Shown here: positions 25,345 through 33,479 of the stretch, one piece after another | Numbering within the stretch: the stretch's first letter is position 1 | How the letters are laid out: each line of letters begins with the position of its first letter | Origin: Corallococcus carmarthensis | GTDB taxonomy: Bacteria > Myxococcota > Myxococcia > Myxococcales > Myxococcaceae | Reading direction: 5' to 3' | Length of the DNA: 64,000 nucleotides | NCBI RefSeq assembly: GCF_003611695.1 | Contig: NZ_RAWE01000025.1 | Location: 1 to 64,000, forward strand | Made by a program: the position numbers and the translations under genes | Notes under the pieces: model-generated | Told to the model about the DNA's origin: nothing | The model's input: the letters and a program-made list of their open reading frames with translations, nothing else | Database searches by the model: none

Positions 25345-26525
25345 CAGAAGGCGACCTCCATCTGCAGCAGCACGGCCTTGCGTGAAGCCAGGTTGTCCTC
25401 CAGGGACGTGACGACGGCGGGCACGGCGTCACCGGCCTTCCGCACCTCCGCCTGGGCCTGGAGGCGCCAGTGGCGGAACTGGCCGACGTTCAGGCCCAGC
25501 GCGCCCTCCCACACCAGGTCCTGGTGGAGCGTGCGGTCCGGATCCAACGCGGACAGCATCACGAAGGGCTCCACGAACAGCGCGCCCCGTGTCCCTCCGC
25601 CAATGCGCCAGCCGGTCAGCGCCCGCGCGGTGAGGAAGGGGCCCTCCAGGCCGGTGAGCAGCTCGGTGCGGCCCACCAGCACCTCGCCCCAGGTGCGCAG
25701 CGCGCCGCGCCCGATGGGCAGCTCGTGCTGGACGTCCAGTCCCGCCGTCCAGCCGGTGTGCGAGCCGCCGTCGATGGCGCCCGCGGGCTGGAGGAGCGCG
25801 GAGGCGCCCAGCTCCACGGTGCCCAGCGTGAGCGTGCCCCGGAAGGCAGGCACCACGCCCAGCCCCTTGGACAGGTCCACCTTGCCGGTGTCGTTGCCCG
25901 TCTGCCACACGCCCGCGCGCAGCTTCAGGTCCACCGCGCAGTCCTTGCACTTCCACTCCAGCTGGGCGCCGGGCCTGCGGCCGGTGAGCACCAGCGCGTC
26001 GCGCAGCACGTCCCGCAGGAGGCCCCGGCGCGCGAGCGGCAGCGACCGGGAGGATTCCAGCTCGATGAGTGACAGGGGGACCTTGAACTGGCCCGCGCGA
26101 ATGGCGAAGCCACGGGGCAGGTCCAGCCAGACGTAGGCGTCCTTGAGGCCGTCCTGCACGTCGAACTCGACCACCGCCTTGATCTTCTTCTTGAAGCGGT
26201 AGGTGGCCTCCAGGCGCGTCGCCGGCAATGACAGCCGTCCGGACCAGACCTTGTCCGGACGCGAGTCCACCGTCTCCCGCACCGACAGCCGGCCTCCCAC
26301 CTCGATGACGCCTGAGCCCGCGGGGAGCCGCACGGTGGGCGGTGGAAGGTCCGCTCCCGTGTCGTCGTCCGGCGGAGGCGGCTCGGCCACGGGGGTGGAA
26401 GGCGGCTCCGGCAGGGACTGCGCGGAGGGCGGAGGCGCGTCCGCGGGAGGGGCGGTGTCCGCTTGCCGCGCGTTCGCGGACGCGCAGAGCAGCAGTAAGG
26501 TCAGCAGCAGCCCGCGTGCGGGCAT
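25344..26525 (-). CDS. Outer-membrane porin resembling phosphate-selective OprO/OprP
   Basis: 393 aa. The signal peptide is at 1-19 (GLLLTLLLLCASANA). A Pro-rich linker follows (APPADAPPPSAQ, PPSTPVAEPPPPDDD), and then a barrel with strands such as RLEATYRFKKKIKAVVEFDVQDG and RGFAIRAGQFKVPLSLIELESSRSL, the latter typical of the OprO/OprP group. The C-terminal residue is Phe. The ATG at 26525 is chosen for the signal peptide; an open frame further upstream overlaps the VTC gene. It lies 61 nt after the VTC gene, and its TGA shares one base with the ATG of the next gene. Phosphate or polyphosphate passage is inferred from family and context. Confidence 0.78.
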   Translation of the reverse strand: MPARGLLLTLLLLCASANARQADTAPPADAPPPSAQSLPEPPSTPVAEPPPPDDDTGADLPPPTVRLPAGSGVIEVGGRLSVRETVDSRPDKVWSGRLSLPATRLEATYRFKKKIKAVVEFDVQDGLKDAYVWLDLPRGFAIRAGQFKVPLSLIELESSRSLPLARRGLLRDVLRDALVLTGRRPGAQLEWKCKDCAVDLKLRAGVWQTGNDTGKVDLSKGLGVVPAFRGTLTLGTVELGASALLQPAGAIDGGSHTGWTAGLDVQHELPIGRGALRTWGEVLVGRTELLTGLEGPFLTARALTGWRIGGGTRGALFVEPFVMLSALDPDRTLHQDLVWEGALGLNVGQFRHWRLQAQAEVRKAGDAVPAVVTSLEDNLASRKAVLLQMEVAF

Positions 26526-26586
26526 GGCACGGCCAGAAGGGGGGCGGAGTCTGGGTGGCACGGGAGGGGGATTCCTTAGGGGGGAT

Positions 26587-27354
26587 TCACTTCGTGGGAC
26601 GCGCGCCGTCCAGGAGCGCGTGCATGCCCTGCTCGAACTTCGAGGCGGCCGTCTCATGGGACGACAGCCCCCACAGCGCTTGCTCCAGCCAGGAGGGAGT
26701 GTCGCGCTTCCACTTCACCTCCACGACGGTCGCGGGCGGCGCCCGGCCCACGAGCCGCGTGGGGGCCGCGACCGCCGCGGCAGCGGGCGTGTCCGGTGGC
26801 TGCGCGAACACCAGCCCTTCATCCAGCGTGATGCGCACGTCGCAAGACACCGTGGCCAGCGTGGTCCGCCGGTACCACGCGGTGAGCCAGGGCCGCACCG
26901 GCATGAGGCTCGCCTGTCGCAGGAGCCGCGCGGCGGCGCCCTCCAGCGGCAGGGGCTGGCCCGTGAGGATCGCCCGGGCCTCCGGTTCGGTGAGGGACAG
27001 CCGGACCTTGGTGCGCCGCTCGCCGTGGTTGCGCTTCAGCTCCAGGAAGCGCGTCCCCGTCAGCACCGGCGCCTCCGCGAGGTGGGCCGCGCCCGCGTAC
27101 TCCCGCAGGCGCAGCCGCTCCGCCTGGCCCGAATGACACGTGCCCAGGAAATCCAGGCCCTCGGTGTCCAGGTAGGTCGTGCGCGTGTAGGCCACGGGAA
27201 GGCCCGGGTCGTAGAGGTGGCGGGACGTCCAACCCTGGATGGCGCTCAGGAAGGCCGCCAGCGCGTCACGCGACGGTTGGAAGCGCCGCTCCCGGTCCTG
27301 CTCCGCGCAAGGCGCGGGCCTGTCCTCGTCCTGCACCCGGGCCGTCGCGCTCAT
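26587..27354 (-). CDS. VTC-domain polyphosphate polymerase family protein
   Basis: 255 aa, the size of the catalytic VTC (triphosphate tunnel metalloenzyme) domain. Segments that line the tunnel can be followed: ERRFQ, YTRTTYLDTEGLDFL, RLRLREY, FLELKRNHGERRTKVRLSL, CDVRITLDEGL and TVVEVKWK. These supply the alternating Arg/Lys and Glu residues that bind phosphate chains and metal. Family members make polyphosphate from ATP. It starts with ATG overlapping the CotH stop (ATGA). Eukaryotic VTC complexes act at membranes; here the DUF4956 protein of the same operon is the likely membrane partner (inference). Confidence 0.85.
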   Translation of the reverse strand: MSATARVQDEDRPAPCAEQDRERRFQPSRDALAAFLSAIQGWTSRHLYDPGLPVAYTRTTYLDTEGLDFLGTCHSGQAERLRLREYAGAAHLAEAPVLTGTRFLELKRNHGERRTKVRLSLTEPEARAILTGQPLPLEGAAARLLRQASLMPVRPWLTAWYRRTTLATVSCDVRITLDEGLVFAQPPDTPAAAAVAAPTRLVGRAPPATVVEVKWKRDTPSWLEQALWGLSSHETAASKFEQGMHALLDGARPTK

Positions 27355-28955
27355 GGGCTCGTACCGAAGGCCGCGTGCACCTCGGCCTGTCGCTTCGTCG
27401 CGAAGTCCACCAGGCCGTTGGCGCCGGTGAGCGCCTCCTGGAACGCCTGCGGGCTGCTCAGGAACGTGAAGCCCGCCTGCTCCGCGTTCTCACCCACCAC
27501 CCACGGGGTGACGAGCGCGTGCTCCTCGCGGAAGCGCGCCTCCAGGGGACCGGGGGCGAGCAGGCCGTCCACGGCCTCCAGCGCGTACTTCTCGTAGACG
27601 GGCCGGTAGGTGGGGTCGTCCATCAGGTAGCGGATGAGCGGCCAGGTCGCGTCCACCGACTCCTGCGAGAGCGACGTGGCGCGCATGCCGTCCTGGAACG
27701 ACCGGTCATGGTCCCACGTCACCCAGTGCAGCCGGCCGTTCTCCCCCGGATGCGAATACAGGAGGTAGTTGTGGGCCATGCCCCCGTACGCATCCCAGTT
27801 CTCGATGACGGTGTTGTAGGCCAGCCACTTGAGGAAGCCGTCCACGTCCAGCGTCGCCTCCAGCCGCGAGCGCCACGCGACGGAGTCCGCGCGGTCCGAA
27901 TTGAGCGCGGTGATGAGCGCCTGCACGCTGCCCCAGCCCGCCGCCTCCGCCGCCTTGTTGTCCGGCTCGAAGGAGGCCTCGTCGAAGGTCTGGAGCCGCG
28001 CGCCGGTGCCGTCCGCCTCGTAGATCGGACCGCTGTCGTCGCCGAAGGAGCGCTCGAGCAGCGGATCCCCCGGATCCTCCGCCAGCGTGTAGAGGCCCCA
28101 GTACTGGGGGCCGTCGCCGTGGTCCAGGTAGACGGCCGCGAAGGCGGTGTAGCTGGCCGGGACGCCCGCCTCGCGGAACAGGTCCGTGGCCACCTTGTTG
28201 CGGACGAGCGACGCGTCCGCCACCGCGTTGGACAGCGACAGCTTGCCGAAGCCGTAGAAGTGCTGGCCCTCGATTTCAGGGTGCGCATCCTCGAACTTGT
28301 CGAAGTTGAAGCGCAGCGGCATCTTGCCCACGCCGCTCCGCCACGCCTGGGACAGCGACGAGTTGCCCTTGTAGCGAAGCCCCACGTGGTTCCATGACTT
28401 GCCCTCGAACTTCACCGTCGCGGGCACGTACACCGGCGTGTTGGGGAGGAGGTCGCCCGCGCCACCGCCGCCCGGATCCAGCCCGCCGCCGTCGGGACGT
28501 CCGCCGGGGCCTCCACCGCCCATCGTCGGCAGGCACGCGAGCGCGCCGCCCATGGGGGACGTGGCGCAGGTGCTGGTGAAGGTGGTTCCGTTGAAGGTGA
28601 CGGTGCAGGCCTCACCGGCCGCCTTGCCCACGCACGCGGCCTCGAACTCCGCGGGGAATCCCCCGCCACCCCCCAGGCCACCGTCCGGAGGCCCACCGGG
28701 TCCGACGCCTCCACCCGCGCCGAACTCGCCGAGCATGGATGTCATGTCGTCCTGCATCGTCGTCCAGTCCTCGGATGTGACGACGATGTCCAGGCGCTGC
28801 ACCTTTCCCTTGGGAAAGACGACGTCGTAGGCCGGTGGAGCGTTCTTCCCGTGCGAGGCGTCGGTCCAGGTGTCGGGGCGGTCGCTGCCACAGGCGCCAA
28901 GGACGAACGCCAACAACGCGAAGGCGCCGGACAGGCGCGGACGAGGCAAGGCCAT
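27351..28955 (-). CDS. CotH-kinase-family lipoprotein with 4-Cys insertion
   Basis: 534 aa. The lipoprotein signal ALLAFVLGACGS places the acyl Cys at residue 21. The CotH domain shows LDIVVTSEDW near the start, VGLRYKGNSSL, KLSLSNAVADASLVRNKVA, NWDAYGGMAHNYLLY and the metal-binding VTWDHDRSF. CotH proteins are atypical kinases that phosphorylate proteins. Between about residues 78 and 165 is an insert: two Gly/Pro-rich linkers enclosing a four-Cys module (ACVGKAAGEACTV ... STCATSP ... LACLP). It is the first gene of the operon; its TGA overlaps the ATG of the VTC gene. The start at 28955 is chosen for the signal peptide. Confidence 0.87.
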   Translation of the reverse strand: MALPRPRLSGAFALLAFVLGACGSDRPDTWTDASHGKNAPPAYDVVFPKGKVQRLDIVVTSEDWTTMQDDMTSMLGEFGAGGGVGPGGPPDGGLGGGGGFPAEFEAACVGKAAGEACTVTFNGTTFTSTCATSPMGGALACLPTMGGGGPGGRPDGGGLDPGGGGAGDLLPNTPVYVPATVKFEGKSWNHVGLRYKGNSSLSQAWRSGVGKMPLRFNFDKFEDAHPEIEGQHFYGFGKLSLSNAVADASLVRNKVATDLFREAGVPASYTAFAAVYLDHGDGPQYWGLYTLAEDPGDPLLERSFGDDSGPIYEADGTGARLQTFDEASFEPDNKAAEAAGWGSVQALITALNSDRADSVAWRSRLEATLDVDGFLKWLAYNTVIENWDAYGGMAHNYLLYSHPGENGRLHWVTWDHDRSFQDGMRATSLSQESVDATWPLIRYLMDDPTYRPVYEKYALEAVDGLLAPGPLEARFREEHALVTPWVVGENAEQAGFTFLSSPQAFQEALTGANGLVDFATKRQAEVHAAFGTSP

Positions 28956-28986
28956 GGGTATCCCTTTTCGGGTGCGGGGGTTCACG

Positions 28987-29016
28987 GCCACGGCGGAGCG
29001 GGGTCTCCGCCGTGGC
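28987..29016 (-). terminator. 12-bp-stem hairpin in the CotH operon leader
   Basis: GCCACGGCGGAG at 28987-28998 pairs perfectly with CTCCGCCGTGGC at 29005-29016 around a 6-nt loop. It is 31 nt upstream of the CotH start. It could terminate transcripts from the GIY-YIG gene, or act as a leader structure or operator for the CotH operon. There is no T-tract on either side. Confidence 0.45.
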
Positions 29017-29040
29017 ACTGCGATTGCGGACCTTGAAGGG

Positions 29041-29072
29041 CGGACGTGACTTCTTCGTTACACGGACGTGAC
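29041..29072 (-). promoter_or_regulatory. 11-bp-spaced direct repeats resembling a Pho box
   Basis: Read on the minus strand, 29072 to 29041 gives GTCACGTCCGT, GTAACGAAGAA and GTCACGTCCG in tandem. The outer units are identical over 10 nt with a 22-nt period, and the middle unit keeps GTnACG at the 11-nt phase. PhoB/PhoP operators are tandem 11-nt repeats of this kind. It lies 86-117 nt upstream of the CotH start, a normal activator position. The repeat is seen; PhoP binding is inferred from spacing and from the phosphate-linked genes. Confidence 0.4.
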
Positions 29073-29123
29073 GGATTGTTTCCGGATTCGTCACTGGACG
29101 CTTCGCGCGAGGCGCGAAAGGCC

Positions 29124-29504
29124 TCAGGGGCCGGGCGGTGGATTGTAGCCGGCGTCGCCGTAGGGCTTCAGGCGCTCCAGCCACATCTCCTCCAGCACCT
29201 TCAACTCCTCCAGGGGCGGAGGGCCGCCGGGCTCCTCACGGGGTGGCAGCTTGTCCAGCACCTCGAAGGAGAAGGATGCCTCGCCGTAGCGCTCCCAGTC
29301 CGCCTGCAATTCGGGGACGCGGTGCATGCGCTGGGCGAACTCGAACCGGATGCGGTTGAACATCGCGGTCAGGTTGAGGGCGTGGTGCACGAAGAGCTTG
29401 CCGTTGGCGTGGCAGCGGATGGCGTAGATGCCCATGGGCACCTCCGCTTCCTTGTACGCGCGCTTGCGTTCGGCGCGGGACGCGCGCGAGTCGTCACCGG
29501 ACAT
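29124..29504 (-). CDS. GIY-YIG nuclease-family protein
   Basis: 126 aa. The N-terminus is charged, followed by GIYAIRCHANGKLFV at about residues 25-39, which matches the first strands of a GIY-YIG fold, then LNLTAMFNRIRFEF. A late EEMWLERLKPYGDAGYN supplies the expected Glu and the NPP end. The YIG half is replaced by AIR, and the usual Gly-Ser/Arg after FV is HHA, so catalytic activity is uncertain. The start overlaps the end of the upstream gene by 11 nt, so the pair is coupled. Confidence 0.7.
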   Translation of the reverse strand: MSGDDSRASRAERKRAYKEAEVPMGIYAIRCHANGKLFVHHALNLTAMFNRIRFEFAQRMHRVPELQADWERYGEASFSFEVLDKLPPREEPGGPPPLEELKVLEEMWLERLKPYGDAGYNPPPGP

Positions 29505-30063
29505 GGTGGCCTCCGTAGCCCAGCGCGACGAGCTTCGCTTCCAGCCGCTCCTTCGCGGCCACGTCGCGGGGGCGCACCCAGTCGCGGCCCATGCGTTCCC
29601 AGTCCGCGTCCCTCGGGTCGGCTCCCAGCGCCTGGACGAAGTCGGCCTCGCAGACGAAGCACTGGTCGCGGAAGGGGAAGAGGAAGCCGCCCTGCGCCTC
29701 CAGCGACTGCGCGGCCTCCGCGTAGGTGGAGAACCACCGGTTGAGGAACACGGCCTGGACCTTCTGGAAGAAGGCGCGCGGGTCCAGCTTTCGCGCACCG
29801 CCCTCCAGGGCCTGCTTCAGGTCCGCCCAGGTGGCGTGGCCGGCCTCCCGCGCGATGACGGCGAGCCCGTGTTTGTGTTGCACGGTGTCCCGGCGCGCGA
29901 GCACCTCGCCCAGGGGCAGGGCCGCGAAGAAGGGCAGGGCGCGCATCCGCTCCGCGGCGCGCGTGGCGCGGGCGGCGTCGGACGAGTCCAGGTCCTTGAT
30001 GAGCAGGGACGCGCGGACCTTGTATTCATGAAGTGTGACGGGGAGGGTGCTGCCGGTTCCCAT
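29494..30063 (-). CDS. Conserved hypothetical protein paired with GIY-YIG gene
   Basis: 189 aa, cytosolic and mainly helical, not assigned. Recognisable stretches are LHEYKVRASLLIKDLDSSDAARATRAAERMRALP, which reads as a DNA- or RNA-associated helical start, and REAGHATWADLKQALEGG. The segment FLFPFRDQCFVCEADFVQALGADP contains two Cys. The ATG at 30063 has GGAGG 7 nt upstream, which sets the start. It overlaps the GIY-YIG gene by 11 nt. Confidence 0.7.
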   Translation of the reverse strand: MGTGSTLPVTLHEYKVRASLLIKDLDSSDAARATRAAERMRALPFFAALPLGEVLARRDTVQHKHGLAVIAREAGHATWADLKQALEGGARKLDPRAFFQKVQAVFLNRWFSTYAEAAQSLEAQGGFLFPFRDQCFVCEADFVQALGADPRDADWERMGRDWVRPRDVAAKERLEAKLVALGYGGHHVR

Positions 30064-30260
30064 GACGAATCCTCCGGTGCTGGCCCTCACCCGTTGGGGG
30101 ACCGTGGAAGGACTGCATCGGGAGTCTGGCGACAGCGGGTGAAGCGAGGGTGACGTCGTCTTTCCGGGCGGCGGGCACCCCTCGGCACCCGTGGACGCAA
30201 TAGACCAGACGCCTCGCGCGGGCGTCAACGCGGCCGGAGGCGTGCGGCCAGGAGGGCGCC

Positions 30261-31721
<1,461 letters not shown>

Positions 31722-31792
31722 GGGCAAACCGCTCACACTCTCACGGAAATAATCGGGGCTTCAAGGGTCTCGTGTTGCCCGGAAGGCTGGGG

Positions 31793-31808
31793 AAAAGACA
31801 AATCTTTT
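31793..31808. promoter_or_regulatory. Palindrome in the crdA-crdB divergent region
   Basis: AAAAGA and TCTTTT form a perfect 6-4-6 inverted repeat in a local AT-rich patch midway between the two divergent starts. Its right arm overlaps the putative -35 of the crdB promoter, so a regulator bound here could control both directions. Function is inferred from position. Confidence 0.35.
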
Positions 31809-31836
31809 GACTCTCCCCTGTGGGTCCGACTACACG
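31807..31836 (+). promoter_or_regulatory. Possible sigma-70-type promoter for crdB and the che3 genes
   Basis: TTGACT at 31807-31812 is followed after 18 nt by TACACG at 31831-31836, about 60 nt before the crdB start. The -35 is good, the -10 is weak. No -24/-12 sigma-54 element was seen in this interval. Confidence 0.3.
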
Positions 31837-31897
31837 CGACAGCCTTGGCCCGCCCCCTGTGGGCCTCTCTTTTCCCGTGGTTGCTGTCGGAGGAATG

Positions 31898-32647
31898 ATG
31901 CGTCGGATTTCGCTTTGGGCCGGGTTGGCCCTCGCCGTGGCCGTGATGACCGGGTGCCCGCCCACCTACCCCAAGTGCAACAACGACGAGCAGTGCCAGG
32001 AGAAGGGCGAGGTCTGCGTCCAGGGCCAGTGCCAGGAGTGCGCGACGGACGCGAACTGCCGTGAAGGCTTCACCTGCCAGGCCAACAAGTGCGCGCCCAA
32101 GCCGCCCGAGTGCACCACGGACGCGGCCTGTGGCACCGGCCGCATCTGCGAGGCCGGCAAGTGCGCCGAGGCCCAGTGCAAGGACGACTCCGCGTGCAAC
32201 GGTGGCAAGTGCCAGGCCGGCCGCTGCCAGGCCCCCAAGGACACCTGCACCGCCAGCACCGACTGCGGTGAGGGCCAGGAGTGCCAGTCCGGCAAGTGCG
32301 TGACGTCGGACGCCTCCTCGCGCTGCGACTACTCGCCGGTGCGCTTCGGCTTCAACGAGTCCACCCTGGACTCCAGCGCGCAGTCGCGCCTGGGTGACCT
32401 GGCCGCCTGCATCAAGGCCAGCCAGGGCAAGATCACCCTGGGCGGCCACGCGGACGAGCGCGGCACGGAGGAGTACAACCTCCAGCTGTCCAACCGCCGC
32501 GCCGCGGCCGTGAAGCGCTACCTGGTCGACCTGGGCGTGCCGGGCAACCGGCTGTCCACGGTGGGCTATGGTGAGACCCGCCCGGTGTCCAGCGCGGCCA
32601 CCGAGGAAGGCTGGTCGGAGAACCGCCGCGTGGAGTTCCAGCGCTAG
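31898..32647 (+). CDS. crdB: Cys-rich OmpA/Pal-type lipoprotein CrdB
   Basis: 249 aa. The lipobox VMTGC puts the acyl Cys at residue 20. Residues 28-145 are four or five short Cys repeats (CNNDEQCQEKGEVCVQGQC, CATDANCREGFTCQANKC and so on). A C-terminal OmpA domain binds peptidoglycan (GGHADERGTEEYNLQLSNRRA, GYGETRP). Two ATGs are adjacent; the second (31898) has the better spacing from GGAGG and is used. It heads the che3 cluster, as crdB does in M. xanthus, suggesting an envelope-linked input to the chemosensory array. Confidence 0.88.
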   Translation: MRRISLWAGLALAVAVMTGCPPTYPKCNNDEQCQEKGEVCVQGQCQECATDANCREGFTCQANKCAPKPPECTTDAACGTGRICEAGKCAEAQCKDDSACNGGKCQAGRCQAPKDTCTASTDCGEGQECQSGKCVTSDASSRCDYSPVRFGFNESTLDSSAQSRLGDLAACIKASQGKITLGGHADERGTEEYNLQLSNRRAAAVKRYLVDLGVPGNRLSTVGYGETRPVSSAATEEGWSENRRVEFQR

Positions 32648-32670
32648 TTCTGGGGTAGGCTCTGGGGCGC

Positions 32671-33105
32671 ATGGCCGCCCTAGAGTCGGAAACACGCCAG
32701 TCCTATCTCGTCTTCGCGTGTGGAAGCAGTTGGTACGCGGTGCCCGCGGAAGCCGCGGCGGAGGTCGTCACCTTCCCCGAGCTGACGCGGGTACCGGGTT
32801 CCCCGCCCCACCTGTTGGGTGTGTTCGCGCACCGGGGTGAAGTCATCCCCGTCGTGGACATGAGCCTGCTGGTGGGCGGGGTTACCGCCGGGTCCCGCCG
32901 CGCCGTCCTGGTGCGGCTGTCCCGCGGCACCCTGGCCCTCACCGCCAGCAGCGTCGCCGGCGTGTCCGCCCTCATGGGCGCGCTGGAGCCGCTGGGCCCC
33001 TCTGGAGTGCACGTCCACCTGCGCGGCCCCGTGAAGAGCGGCTCGCGCGACGTGGCCGTCATCGACCCGGAAGGCCTCTTCGACCACCTCAGCCAGGGCG
33101 GCTAG
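32671..33105 (+). CDS. cheW3: CheW-type coupling protein
   Basis: 144 aa, one CheW domain that links receptors to the CheA kinase. The SH3-like fold pattern is clear: YLVFACGSSWYAVPAEAAAEVV, PHLLGVFAHRGEVIPVVDMSLLVG and AVLVRLSRGTLALTASSVAGV. It follows crdB by 23 nt and is followed after 5 nt by a second CheW-like gene. The position in a che3-type cluster supports the name. Confidence 0.9.
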   Translation: MAALESETRQSYLVFACGSSWYAVPAEAAAEVVTFPELTRVPGSPPHLLGVFAHRGEVIPVVDMSLLVGGVTAGSRRAVLVRLSRGTLALTASSVAGVSALMGALEPLGPSGVHVHLRGPVKSGSRDVAVIDPEGLFDHLSQGG

Positions 33106-33110
33106 CCCGC

Positions 33111-33479
33111 ATGCTTCCCGCAGGCCGGGTCGAGGGGACGCTCCTGTGCCACGTGGGGCCGCACCGCATCGCCTTCGAGGCGGGCGAGGTGGCCTCCATC
33201 GCCGCGCCGGACGCGGGCGCCGTGTCCGCCCACCGGGCCTTCCAGGACTCCGGGGGCTTCCAGCGCGTGCTCGTGACGGCCGCCGGGGAGACGGTGGGCG
33301 TGGACGGGCTGGAGATCGACTCGGAGGTGCTGTCGGTGCTGCCGCCCTCGCCGGTGGTGGCGGGCGCTTCCGGGGGCAGCCTGCGCGGCTTCGTCATCAC
33401 CCGCGGGGTGCTCTGGCCGCTGCTGCGCCTGGACGGCTTCCAGCGCTACCTGCGCGGGCTGGACGGGGAGGGCGCATGA
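33111..33479 (+). CDS. Divergent CheW-like protein of the che3 cluster
   Basis: 122 aa. The start GTLLCHVGPHRIAFEAGEVASI resembles the first strands of a CheW domain, and GSLRGFVITRGVLWPLLRLDGF resembles a later one, but the middle is shortened and diverged. It ends with ATGA overlapping the start of mcp3A. It may be a specialised adaptor or competitor of CheW3, and may correspond to an accessory che3 gene of M. xanthus (I recall a protein named CrdC, but cannot confirm it is this one). Confidence 0.7.
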   Translation: MLPAGRVEGTLLCHVGPHRIAFEAGEVASIAAPDAGAVSAHRAFQDSGGFQRVLVTAAGETVGVDGLEIDSEVLSVLPPSPVVAGASGGSLRGFVITRGVLWPLLRLDGFQRYLRGLDGEGA

